DNA of 64,000 nt from Narthecium ossifragum (taxonomy: Eukaryota > Streptophyta > Magnoliopsida > Dioscoreales > Nartheciaceae), in assembly GCA_963920575.1 (NCBI GenBank), contig OY986970.1, positions 1,503,001-1,567,000 of the forward strand, read 5' to 3'. Made by a program: the position numbers and the translations under genes. Shown in pieces: positions 12,701 to 23,204 of the stretch. The notes under the pieces were generated by a model. It ran no database searches. It was not told the DNA's origin and was given only the letters and a program-made list of their open reading frames with translations. Position 1 is the stretch's first letter. Each line of letters opens with the position of its first letter.

Positions 12701-13618
12701 ATTTATAACTTTTAAAACTATAGACCCTTATTTGAAATTTGACTTAAAACTATTATTTACCCTAATATTCAAATAACAGAGCCCGTTTCTTTTTCCATGG
12801 AATAATTTGCATATTAGTGGTACTCCTTGTTGCATTTTGCAACATGGTGCCACTAAAGCTGTTCATTGCACATAAATGACACTATTTCAGATTCGGACCA
12901 AATTACCCCTCACCTTAGGTGACTCTGTCCTGCCATCGCACTTGTTGCGTTAATTACTCAACTTCTTGTGCAAGTTCTTTCGCTTTTTTGCTCAAACTAA
13001 ACAACTTCTTACGCATGTTCTTTCGCTTTTTGTACCAATTAAACGACTTCTTGCGTAACTTTATGTTTGCGTAAAAAGCGAAAGAACATGCGTAAGAAGT
13101 TATCTAGTTTACGCAAAAAAACGAAAGAACTTGCGCAAGAAGTTAATTAATTAGCGCAACAAGTGCGATGGCAGAACTGATTCAGCCAAGATAAAGGGTA
13201 ATTTGGTCCGAATCTGAAATAGTGCCATTTATGTGCAATGAACAGCGTTAGTGGCACCATGTTGCAAAATGCAACAAGGAGTACCACTAATATGCAAATT
13301 ATTCTTTTCCATGATATATAGAAGAACTTCAGAGAAGTTTATATTTATGTTATTGGTTTGAAACTATACTGACGGGTATCAGGTATGGCATGCAGATGAT
13401 GGAAGAAGAAAGAGGAGATATATTGGAGGGGAGGGGTACCTACGGGATGTCTTGTTGTGGACGTTGAGGAGGATGATGGCTTGGTTGCCAACGAGGAGGT
13501 GGTCCACAGCCCACTTCACGGCCTGCTGGCTGTTCTTGTCTCTGTCCACAGCCACCGCCGTCGTCATCATCGTCGCCGCGGCCGGGAACGCCTCCGCTGC
13601 AGCACCCTCATTCAGCAT
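8586..13618 (-). CDS. USP-domain receptor-like cytoplasmic kinase (RLCK IX / PUB-kinase family without U-box)
   Basis: Predicted Ser/Thr protein kinase of 744 aa. Exons on the minus strand: 13444-13618, 12245-12345, 11543-11856, 10803-11118, 10602-10712, 9793-10221, 8586-9374; frames close exactly. Order: universal-stress-protein domain (VAVDRDKNSQQAVKWAVDHLL in exon 1, VVGASNRNAITRKF in exon 3), Ser-rich linker (exon 4), charged coiled coil (EEARKVEEARQAEEAA, exons 5-6), kinase domain. Kinase motifs: IGEGGYGPVYRA, VAIKVL, HRDLKPGNILLD, SDVGLARL, GTFCYIDPEYQ, KSDIYSLGIMLL. DVG in place of DFG is normal for this family. The protein stops soon after the kinase (NRLRNLGLVYEAGG...), where PUB relatives continue into a U-box, so it is the U-box-less type. 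Substrate unknown. Introns host several inverted-repeat elements. Confidence 0.9.
9480..9770. repeat. Inverted-repeat-rich intronic segment with TA microsatellite (kinase intron 6)
   Basis: Repeated, mutually inverted variants of 'cggtag...ctaccgat' (e.g. gatcactaccgacgg, atcggtagacgtctaccgacc) are followed by a TA tract at 9717-9761. The word pattern resembles the element at 11245-11475, so it may be a diverged member of the same family. Its ends are not resolved. Confidence 0.5.
11245..11478. mobile_element. Small inverted-repeat element (MITE-like) in kinase intron 3
   Basis: The left side 'tgatttgtgtacatgtctatgttacac' mirrors the right side 'gtgtaatgtacatgcc...catgtacataaatca'. The interior repeats 'tcggtagtgag(t)taccgat'. 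The right arm has its own palindrome gcccacgtgggc. No unambiguous target duplication was found. Confidence 0.55.
12800..13304. mobile_element. 505-bp foldback MITE, Mutator-type target duplication, in kinase intron 1
   Basis: Almost the whole element is one inverted repeat: GAATAATTTGCATATTAGTGG... (12800) mirrors ...CCACTAATATGCAAATTATTC (13304), with its centre near 13050. The 9-bp direct repeat TTTTCCATG flanks it exactly (12791-12799 and 13305-13313), the Mutator-like duplication length. It has no coding capacity. An intronic transcript through it could form a ~240-bp hairpin. Confidence 0.92.
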
Positions 13619-13679
13619 GTCCTACAAAACCCAAGGCTTGGGTTTCAAAGAACAGGAAGGTGAGAGAGAAAATGGGGGC

Positions 13680-13738
13680 TCCCTCTCCACCTCTCTCCCT
13701 CTCTCCCTCTCTCCCTCTCTCCCTCTCTCCCTCTCTCG
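13680..13738. repeat. (CCCTCT)n microsatellite in the kinase 5' region
   Basis: 'tctccctctctccc' repeated over ~55 bp just upstream of the kinase start codon at 13618, i.e. in the putative 5' UTR/promoter. Confidence 0.9.
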
Positions 13739-14129
13739 CTGTTCTTTCTCTCTCCTCTCGTTGGCCGAAACTAAACTCCGACGAACGCCCGTGTCCTTCT
13801 CGTACTAACATCGCCAACTTATTAACGGCTTGGCCAACTAGATACTTGGAGGGTTGAGAGGACCAGGTCAAACTAGTCCGCGGGAGCATCTAACCAAACT
13901 TAATTATATCTCCCTGCCTTCATCCTTTTAATCGCTAATTATTAAAATAGGTCAAAAAAAACACTTTGATACCCCCTAGTTTCAGGAATTAACATTGTAC
14001 TATCCTTATCTTTCAAAATTACATAAAACTACCATATAATTTCAAAACATGGCAATTTAATCCAAGCCAGCAGACGCCGTTAGACTGAGTCACGACAAAC
14101 CGATCATTGTGCTCAATTTTGACTAGTTT

Positions 14130-14720
14130 CACTAACAAGGGGGGAGAGAGAGAAAGATGCACAAGGGAGAGAGAGAGCACCCGCTGAACGTCGGCCCTTG
14201 TCGCCGGCTTCCTCGTCGGGTTTGTTGGACGACCAAACCTCCTCGCCCGGCGACCTCCATCATTCTGACAACCCGGGCGGCGTTTGGCCGCGCGTCTTGC
14301 GCGGGGGCTACGCAGGCCATGGCGACCTAGAGCATCCTGACCATCTCCTCCTCGGCGCCATCGAGGTGCCTCAGTAGCTTCGCGTCGAACACCTCCGCAG
14401 TCCACTCCTCTTGCATGACGGACTACACCCAGCGAGGAAGCCGCCGCCGCCTGGGTGGGGGACTTTCCCATAAGAAGCACGAGAAGGACCCCAAAGGTGT
14501 AGATGTCTGACTTGGGGCTGAATCGGAGGGTGGTCGCAACCTTGGGGGCGCGGTAGCCAGCGGAGGAGGATCAGACCGGGGGGGGGGGGGATGGAGGGAG
14601 GGAGAAGTTAGACAGAGCGACATCATCGGGATCGGCCTCACGGAGGAGGACGTTGGAGGCCTTGATGTTACCGTGGACGAGGCCAACTACGTCATGGAGG
14701 TGCCTCGCCGACGCGGAGGC
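14130..14720 (-). pseudogene. LRR receptor-like kinase (subfamily III type) C-terminal fragment, frameshifted
   Basis: Reading the minus strand from 14720: HDVVGLVHGNIKASNVLL (catalytic-loop region, degenerate HGNIK as in subfamily III atypical kinases), then across frameshifts the SDIYTFGVLL-like segment, LLMGKSPTQA, a WTAEVFD-like segment and finally ACVAPAQDARPN with VVRMMEV. This order matches the last third of an LRR-III kinase domain. Several frameshifts and a G-tract (14579-14590) break it, so it is not a working kinase. Confidence 0.75.
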
Positions 14721-15045
14721 TATGCACTTGGTCGACTTCGATCTCGGCTTCAACGGCCAATGGTCCTCCTTCGTCGAGGAGACCGCCTCCCGTTCCAACG
14801 CCACCCGGTCCTGCCCGCTTCTGATCCACCTCACCGCCGTCTTCTTTGATGAGGCCGCCCTCGCCGTCGACAACCTCTGCGACTTCTCTGCCGCTCTCGG
14901 CCTCCACCTCACCGTCGACGTTGTCCGCCTCGACCATCTTTGTGTCATGGTCCTCTCAGGAGTCCGAATTGCCTTTGGCGAGGCCGTGGGCGTCGTCCTC
15001 GCCCCCACCGCGCTCCGTCTACTTGGTGGTGACGCCGATGACCAC
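14700..15045 (+). pseudogene. GRAS-like transcription-factor fragment captured by the Pack-MULE
   Basis: The plus-strand frame contains MHLVDFDLGFNGQWSSFVEE, close to the VHIID block of HAM/SCL6-type GRAS proteins, followed by a Leu/Ala-rich helix-like part (LAVDNLCDFSAALGLHLTVDVVRLD). Only this middle piece is present, with no leucine-heptad, PFYRE or SAW blocks. It abuts the kinase fragment in the opposite direction, both inside the same TIRs. Assignment rests on one conserved block. Confidence 0.6.
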
Positions 15046-15248
15046 GTCAGCAAAATCAGCCAAAATAGACAAAACCAGACAAAATTGAGGATAATGACCA
15101 ATTTATTGTGCCTCAGCCTAACGACGTCTACTAGTTTGGATTAAATTACCAAGTTTTGAAACTATAAAATAGTTTTATGTGATTTTGAAAGATGAGAATA
15201 GTAGAATACTAATCCCTGAAACCACATGTATCAAAGTGTTTTTTAACC

Positions 15249-15657
15249 ATTAAAATATGATACTCGGTTATGGATCAAGTCTTTTATGATTACTTCTTTC
15301 CAAGAAAGAATAGTCGTGTTTTTTTTTGGAAATTTATAGTAAAAATCGCAGACAATCACGCTATACTTTAAGGAAACAAGAATTTTGAAGGGTAGTTTTT
15401 TCAGAAATATTTAGCAATATCATGTACATTGCTACACCGTAATAATAAATAACGCCCATCGTATATTAGTCTCCAATCCCTGTCCGTGTAATATATGCTG
15501 AATCCATCCACGTAGACTTACAAGTTGGATTGAAGATGGATGACAGCTGCAAAGAACCACATCAATAATAGCAAAGGGCCGCTCAAACGCGAAAGAGATA
15601 AAAGAAAAGAAGGCAACCCTGAATTTTATAAGAATCAATTGATTAAACAGTAAACTA
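15249..15657. other. Spacer between the Pack-MULE and the 3' end of COG8
   Basis: AT-rich. Probably includes the COG8 3' UTR. No gene or repeat was recognised. Confidence 0.4.
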
Positions 15658-18600
15658 CTACATGCTGCTTTGGTTTACTGTATGTATAGTCCCCGTACCA
15701 CCACTTTGATCTACTACACCAACAATTCCTAGTTCTTCACCATCAACTGGAGTCCCCCCATTATCTACTGCTAAGATATCACCATTTTCAGTTGGTTGCT
15801 TTTCTTCCTTCTTATCTACAGACGTTTTAACTCCTCTTACAGGTGAGGCTGCTACTAGCTGGCTGACACCATCTAAAATATACCTATGTTCTGTAATTAA
15901 TGCGGCTCCGTTGGCATAACAGCGGCCAAAACACATTGCGCAGAAAGGATATGCCACCTGCAAGTAACAGAAAGAAATGAGTCAGGAATCAGTTTAGATG
16001 AGATGTTGCAGGTTATTTAGAGCTTGATAATAACCTCGATGAATGCTTGGCAAAGTGAAAGAAATAGAGCAGACTCATTCCCGCGGAGCACTCGCATGGC
16101 ATTGTATCTAACAAGAATTTCGGAAACAGCCTGCAATCCCTTGATGACCTCCTGAGCCAAAACATTTTTCAAGATCAACGGGGCACAGGGCCGTAATTCA
16201 TTCATAGCTGCTGAAACTCCTGCAAGGGGGAGGTTAAATACACATGTAATTAGCATTGAAGACAGTCATCTATAGGAAACGTAAAAACGCACTGTAGGCA
16301 CAATTTTGTGCAAGGATTTATGCATTATCCCAACATTTGGAGTTAGTCGGCATGAAATATTTTAGGTTTTCGCATTTGGATAAGAACTTCTGAATATAGC
16401 AAATATAACACCAAAATCATTCCCTTTGAGCTTACATAGACCAAGAGAATCAGATAAAACAAATTCCAAGCAGAGATTTGTATAGATAATCCTAACATCT
16501 CCATACGTCAAGAGTAAAAAATCCACATACATAAAGATAAGTTCAGTACATTGGAAAATGGCATTATATTGTTGCTCTCTATTTAGGATAAATTTAAATG
16601 TAATAACACGTGCTATGACAATCAGCTCTAATGGCATGTCATATACATTCATTCTTTTCACATCAAAGCTCAATTCCAGCCTGCCTTTGGACTGTTGCTG
16701 ATACATGGAGTTTAATGCATGAAATGGGTTGGTGCTTGCCAATGTGCATTTGATCCTATTGTGGTGATGGTAGGTTCATTTGTAGGTTACCCGAATCCAT
16801 TTAGCAGCACTACTTAAGAGGATCATGACACCTTTCTCTTTTAACATAGGGCAATCTTCTAAACATCAACACAAAAAAGATAAAAGTAACAAACAACAAT
16901 TAGAGATAGATCAGAGGGCACCAACTTAAATTCACAATAAATGGATCCTGGTAAATCAAAATTTTTGAGGCTTGCCCACAGAGATATCATTACTAAGATG
17001 CTATTTCAAATGCTAAATAAGGTTGTTGGATGTAACTCACTACATAGACCATAATCTATTCAAATGTTTAGATGGTAGAAAAGAATTACTCTATACCGCG
17101 AAGAATAAAGAGGCAAAATAGAGGCTGAGCTACAATAAGTTCCACTATTTCAACTGTCATAATGGAAAAGGGCTATCATAGACGCAACAGGAAGTATTAC
17201 CATTAACAAACACAGCGATAGGAGGATGCTCCATTAAAACAGAGGGTGGCGTCACATCATCCTGGTTGTCCTCGATCGCACTATTTGTTGAAAAGCCAAT
17301 AGCAGGCATAGGAACCCAACGGTGTGAATCTAAGACGACCTGATGAAAGCTAGTATTAGAGGCATATTTCTTCAGTCATTAACTAGCAACCATTACTTGA
17401 GACACAACCTGTTGATTTGGTCTATAACAAGTAACCACCAATGACCTTGACCCATAAAGTGCATGACATATAAAAAAGCACGATTAATATAAATGTAATA
17501 ACGAACCATAAGATACTACAGAGGGAAAACATGGAGAATTTTCTTTATGCATAGATTATCCAGGAAAAGATATTGAGGGGAAGGTTTGCACATTATCACT
17601 GTTGAGTATTGACCGGAGAAGGAAAAGAATGCCATGCTAGTATCTGATAGAGGTCTAAATAGTTGAAAAACATTCCGAACTGGAACTTTTTTAATCATAA
17701 ATTCTTGAGAAAATGACACGGGAAGCCACAAACTATATGGCTGCAAGGACAACAATGACATAGGCATCTGCAAAGGTGTGATGACCATCCAATGATCCAA
17801 AATAGAAAGACCTACATAAGGACGGAAAGAAAACACCAACATAAGACGTTGGGAGAAAGTAATTGCAAAGTGAAAATCTAACAAAAGGTAAAGGAAACAA
17901 AAAGCGAACGGTTTCATAAACTGAAATACATTGCAGAAGCTGGTTCTCGACAAGAAGTGAAACACCATAACTACAGGTCAAAATATCCAACATGAAGCAG
18001 AGAACCAACATATGTACCTGAAAGTTCTCAACTGCGGTGTTGATATTCTTTGAAAATAAGTTAAGCACTGCACTGAAAAGGAACAAAACATTAGATAGGA
18101 AGTAGAATGCCCCGTTTGTTCTAGTTAAGTAAGATGGAATGGTCATTTACTCTTCAAAAAGAGGTGGAAGTAAGCCTCTAAAATCCAATCCAACCAAGCC
18201 AAGACCCATTGCACAGTACTGCAAAGGAGACAACAACTTCATTACTCCATTGTGAGATTGGCATGGAAGGTAGTAACAGCTATCATTCAACCCAACATAA
18301 GACCAAAGAACCCCCATGATCAGATTTGTAATCAGAAAATAACCAAAAGTAAAGACAGTTGTTCAAAATGAGAGATCGGGTTTTTTGAGTCTCAAAACCA
18401 AAATAACAATTGCGCAGCACTAAAACGAGGCTCCATAGAGTGGGATATAGCTACAAATGCACCAAAGCAGAAAGAAAAAATGCATCTGTCCAAACATCAG
18501 ACTTTCAGATATACAACAAAACATGCTCCTCTAGTTTGTTTCTTAATAAAAAACAGGCACCAAAAAGAAAAGTACCAAATTAACTAATGAATAGCAGAAA

Positions 18601-21600
18601 ACAAGAAGGATTGTGACAAGAAAGTAGACACAAACACTACATCTGATACCATACGTGCCAAGCAGCTTGAAAACTCTACAAGCTCAATGTCTTCCAGAAC
18701 TGGAAAGCGGCCAAAAAGAAAAGGGAGGAAAGATGATCAATGATTCAATGTTCTACAGATGGCTACTGGAAGCATAATCTCAGACCCTTGCCAACTGTGT
18801 CAAAAAAAATGAATAAAATATGACAAGTTGAAGAGTTCATGGAAAAATGCAAATAACACAATGGTGCTACATGGAATGAAACTAGTGGAGAAGATCTCAC
18901 CATGCATTGATCAAGGATATTTGACAACGATCCACCATCAGTTAGCTTTGGGAGCATTGCTTCAAGAGTACTCAGATGATTTTTAATTTGATGCATAGCC
19001 CAACTGAAAAGAAGGCCACCATCATAATTCTCCTCACTCCCAGATTTATCATTGTTGAATATGGCTCGGTACTGATTAACAACGTCAAAGAGATGCATCC
19101 TGTGGCAATTTACCATTCCTTTTATATAGTCGTAAACATTTCTCTGGTCCAAGTCATCAAGAATGCCTGAAAGCCATGCCTCTCTGCACCTTAAAAACTG
19201 TTCATTCAATTGATTCCAGTTAGAAACAATACTCAGAATCGAGCATAAAAAAGAAAGCTAGGAAATGCAGACAATAAGGTAACTTCATAAGCATCTGGTT
19301 GCAATGAATCCAGGATATGGCATACATGGCTACTTCTATTGGTGATTTGTAGCTTATGCAATTGGTTGTCATTACATATCTCTAAATCAGATTCCTAAGT
19401 TGTTCAATTAACTATCAGCCGTTCAGATGTCCATATTAAGTTGGAAATAAGGAACATATATGAAATGAAAAAGACATTTCCTAGATATGATGTCTAAGCA
19501 TATGCTAGCTTAGCTTCAAGACCTCCCTAATGTGAAGTACTGAAATCTCCACAGAATGCCTTGCTAAAAGGCTATAGGGATGATATAGCATGTCAACTTG
19601 GAACAAGTGAAAGCCTGAACAGAACTCGAGGTGAAAATAGACAATTTTTCTCTGTTGGGACCTCTTATCAGCTTTCCAATGGGATAAAAGGATTAAAATG
19701 AAAAGAGAACGAGATAGACAGTGGAACAGAAATGGGATTTGCTTATAGGAATGCATGTTTCACTATCTCAGTGAACCTTCTAGGCCTAACAGGGTGGATT
19801 CTCAAGAAAACATCAAACTCAAAAAGGTCCATGATGGCATTAGAACATACACACATATAAAACATAACAGCATCAGCAACTAATGTTATCAGCAGATGTT
19901 TGGAAGTTGGGATAACAATATCACTCTTCACATCTCTTCTATTTGAAGTAAAATGGATGGAAACACTACTAAAAATAAGAATAAACAACGAGCCCATCAA
20001 ACACACCTGCAGACGCATTTCTGATTCGCTGAATACTCCGATACGCCTCAAATGTGCAACAATGCGAAGACATTCTGGCAACTAAACACAATGACAAAAA
20101 TCAGCAACATAGTGCCATATTGAAAACTTAAACTAATAGCATTGGACGAGCTTAAACTCGTCAAAAATAGAACAATCAGAAGAAGATTGTCAATGAAACC
20201 TTTAATTACAAGTTCATTATTATTTGTTGTATGTTCTTCAACTACATAAAACTACAGATAAGATTTTTCAGTACTTTCAAGACTACCTGAATATTTGACC
20301 GAAGTTTCTGAAGCAGCTGAGAAAGCATAGATTGTGTTGTCTGCCGAACTTCCGCTGCTAGTGCCTGAATGACAGGTAACCTTGATTCAAAGAATCAAAA
20401 GCTAGATAGAGTCATGACATTTGTAGCTAGTGAGAAAACTAGCAAGAATTTTTTAGGCACAAAATAGTTTACCATAAATTAAGTTTTAAGAGAGTCTGAA
20501 AACTCACCCGGTATGCATTTTTGATAGTTTACAAACAAAGGCTTCTAAATCAAGGGCCTCGTCATAATTCCCATTACGTATACATCTGTAGAAACAGAAA
20601 ACATAAGTCTTTTCAGGAACCCAAGGCTCAACCTCGATAGGTGTGTTCTAAAATCTCAAATGAAAAGACGTGCGAAAAATATGATGCACAAAAGAGAGGA
20701 CATGATAAACCATGTGTATATGAGAGTAATTAGGTACTACAAAGATTTTACCACAACCACAACTAGAGTCACTCAGATAAAACGAAGAAAGCAGAACATA
20801 TATATTAGTTTGACATTATAACAAGCCGAGAACAAAAGAAGGAACAGGGACTTAAAGTATAAAGAACCAGCATGAAGGCAGACATGGTAAAGGACATGCA
20901 GAGATAGCCCCTAAAGACCTATAACAGTGGAAATAAGAAGGGTGACATTGAGAAAGAATATATAAATTATTATCAGAGCTTTCCACCAGTTCACCAATAA
21001 AGCAAAAAATTTCAGATTTGATCTTTTATTGAAAATTAAACATCTGGATATGCAACAGCAACTGTACCGCAAGTTTGCTTTTGCAAACCTCACAGAAGCA
21101 TTAATCTATTGTTAGATGACAATTTTTCTTGTTATTTCATAATGAATCTAGACAAAGAGGATGTCGTTTGTCTTAGAAAACCAATCATGCTTCCCTTGAA
21201 CCATGCATAATGACCAAGAAAATACAACAGGAGTCAGGGCATATTGAATCTTATGCATGCCACTACCTAAAAACACATACATGCAACTTACTATGTATAG
21301 TAAAACATTCTCGTTCAAATGAAATAAAGGAGAACTTCGATAAGTCAAATGAAATAAAGCTAGATATAAGGACATGGAAACTTTAAGCTTGAAAGCACAT
21401 GGTACTAGAAGTCATTTTCCAACACATGAACACATCAAGAAAGTGACCAAGAACATGGACATCAAAGCACACATTAGCATGACATAAATCCCCACAACTT
21501 AGAAACTGCAATGACTATTCCATGAAACACATACGTATCCATAAGCTGCGGAATTTCAAGCAGGTCGAGCAAAGTACTATGATTGGCTAATAATGTCTGA

Positions 21601-22810
21601 TTAAGCTTCCTCTCCTCCAAAATTTGCTGAGCAGATTCAATGAAATCCGTGCAGCCAAAAGTAAGCTTTGGAATCTCAGTTATCTGCAATTGGTAGAGCA
21701 GAACTTTGTCAAAATTTAACGAAAGAGCACTTCTACTTCATCCTATTCGGAGAAAACAAGGTAAGAAAATCAATCCCTAATCAATGTGATCAATTGTACC
21801 CCTAGTTTTTATCTTCCTTGGATTGAGGTCTTCCAAAATTCAACTACTCAAAGAATGATATACCAGTGGAAGAAGCTAACAGAATAATAAATTTTCACTT
21901 TGAGAGCAGTTATATAATATGGTCACCCACAAAACTCACAAGGAAACACTGAGTGCAAGCATCAAGGTTAATCTAAATGCTATCATGTCAAACAAAAGCA
22001 TATTATATGGCTTCTAAGAAGCAAAAGGTGGGAAGAACAGCAAAGCAGCAATGAGGCTCGACAAGGGGAATGACAAGTTCAATTGTGGTCATAGTTTAGA
22101 ATAAAACAGGGAGCAGGAGTTGAACAGGAAGGGGTAGCTTGTATCCAAAGAGCATTCCACTTCGACCACAAGATTCCAAACGTAGCAATACCTACTCAAC
22201 TCTATGATAGTCATCCATTCGTATCTGCATCAATCACTGTCGTCTATGCACCTCTGGTATCACTTTTTAAGCTGGTCAATTTGCGACCAAAATCAAGATC
22301 AAGAACAACTCATTTGTACCGACAAATAGCACCTATCCGCAATGGGGTAACGAATCCATATCCATTGCAAAGTCACGTGACGACAAACCCACCAGCTCCC
22401 AAATATCAGTAAATCAAAAGATCCCATTACTACGGAATTGGCGAGAGATCCAAAAAAGAAAAGAGAGACGGATTGAGTACCAGGGATTCAAGGTGCTTGT
22501 CGAAGCCGGTGAGCTGATCCCGGATGAAGGATAGCGCCTCTGACGCCGATATAAAGGCCCGGTAGTTGCCCACCGCCACCTCCTGCATTTGCCTCTGTAT
22601 TCGCTCCGCATCCACGCGCAGAAGCTCCGGCTCCTAGAAATCCAAGCATCAAGATCTATATCACTCGTGACCAAGAAGACGGATCCGGAGAACTCTTGAA
22701 TATTATAAGGGTAATACCTTGTGGAGGCGATCAAGGGTGAAGGAGAGGAGCTCAGAGACGTAGGGTTGCTGGGCGGCGCCAGCGAGTGGAAGGAAGCCCG
22801 CCGCCGCCAT
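15658..22810 (-). CDS. COG8: Conserved oligomeric Golgi complex subunit 8
   Basis: COG8 is a lobe-B subunit of the COG tether that captures retrograde vesicles at the Golgi and maintains glycosylation enzymes there. Exons on the minus strand: 22718-22810, 22481-22633, 21535-21683, 20508-20585, 20287-20380, 20007-20081, 18901-19197, 18151-18218, 18018-18072, 17201-17339, 16035-16219, 15658-15957. They join in frame to 561 aa, close to the usual plant COG8 length. Conserved Dor1/COG8 blocks: [118 protein letters not shown]. The poorly conserved Ser/Glu/Gly-rich tail (last ~60 residues) is normal. It is divergently transcribed from the methyltransferase at 23205. Confidence 0.96.
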
Positions 22811-23204
22811 GGCCTCTTCGTCCCCCGCTTCTCTTGGATTCCTGGCATCGATCTCCATTCTAGTGGGTTTCTTCAAGATCGGGGGGATCTCCAGATCTGT
22901 TTCTATTCCTCACACTGGAGGAATAGATTAGAGACGACGACGATTACAAGTGCCTCGTGATTCTACGAATGGAGGAGAGTTTAACCGCTTGAGGGAAACG
23001 GGACATCGGAACCATGAAATGTGAAACGGGAATGCGCCCATCTCCGCCGTTGATTCTACGAATCGAACTCACGCAATTCATCAAGACTCCATGATCTGAC
23101 GGTCCAGAAACTTCCAATTCCCATCAGCACCGACGGCCGACGGGCGACGGGGACGTTAAACCTTGGGATTCCGATGACTGATCCTCTTCCGCACGCCCCA
23201 CCCC
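22811..23204. promoter_or_regulatory. Compact bidirectional promoter between COG8 and the tRNA methyltransferase gene
   Basis: Only 394 bp separate the two divergent start codons, so both 5' UTRs and core promoters must share this GC-rich stretch. No obvious TATA box was seen. Confidence 0.7.

Larger units (their letters stand above)
13950..15248. mobile_element. Pack-MULE-like element (1299 bp) with two gene fragments
   Basis: The ends GGTCAAAAAAAACACTTTGAT (13950) and ATCAAAGTGTTTTTTAACC (15248) are the tips of ~170-180-bp imperfect terminal inverted repeats ('tttcagg(a/g)att', 'catctttcaaaat(t/c)acataaaact', 'taatttaatccaa...cgttag(a/g)ctgag' and 'caattttg' are found on both sides). The exact 9-bp duplication ATTAAAATA flanks it (13941-13949 and 15249-15257). 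Between the TIRs lie a kinase-derived segment (minus strand) and a GRAS-like segment (plus strand), with no transposase. This is the structure of a gene-fragment-carrying Mutator element. Confidence 0.9.

Noticed and set aside
13452..13889. Frames on both strands over the kinase first exon and its 5' region
   Set aside because: Low-complexity CCCTCT translation and shadow of the USP exon.
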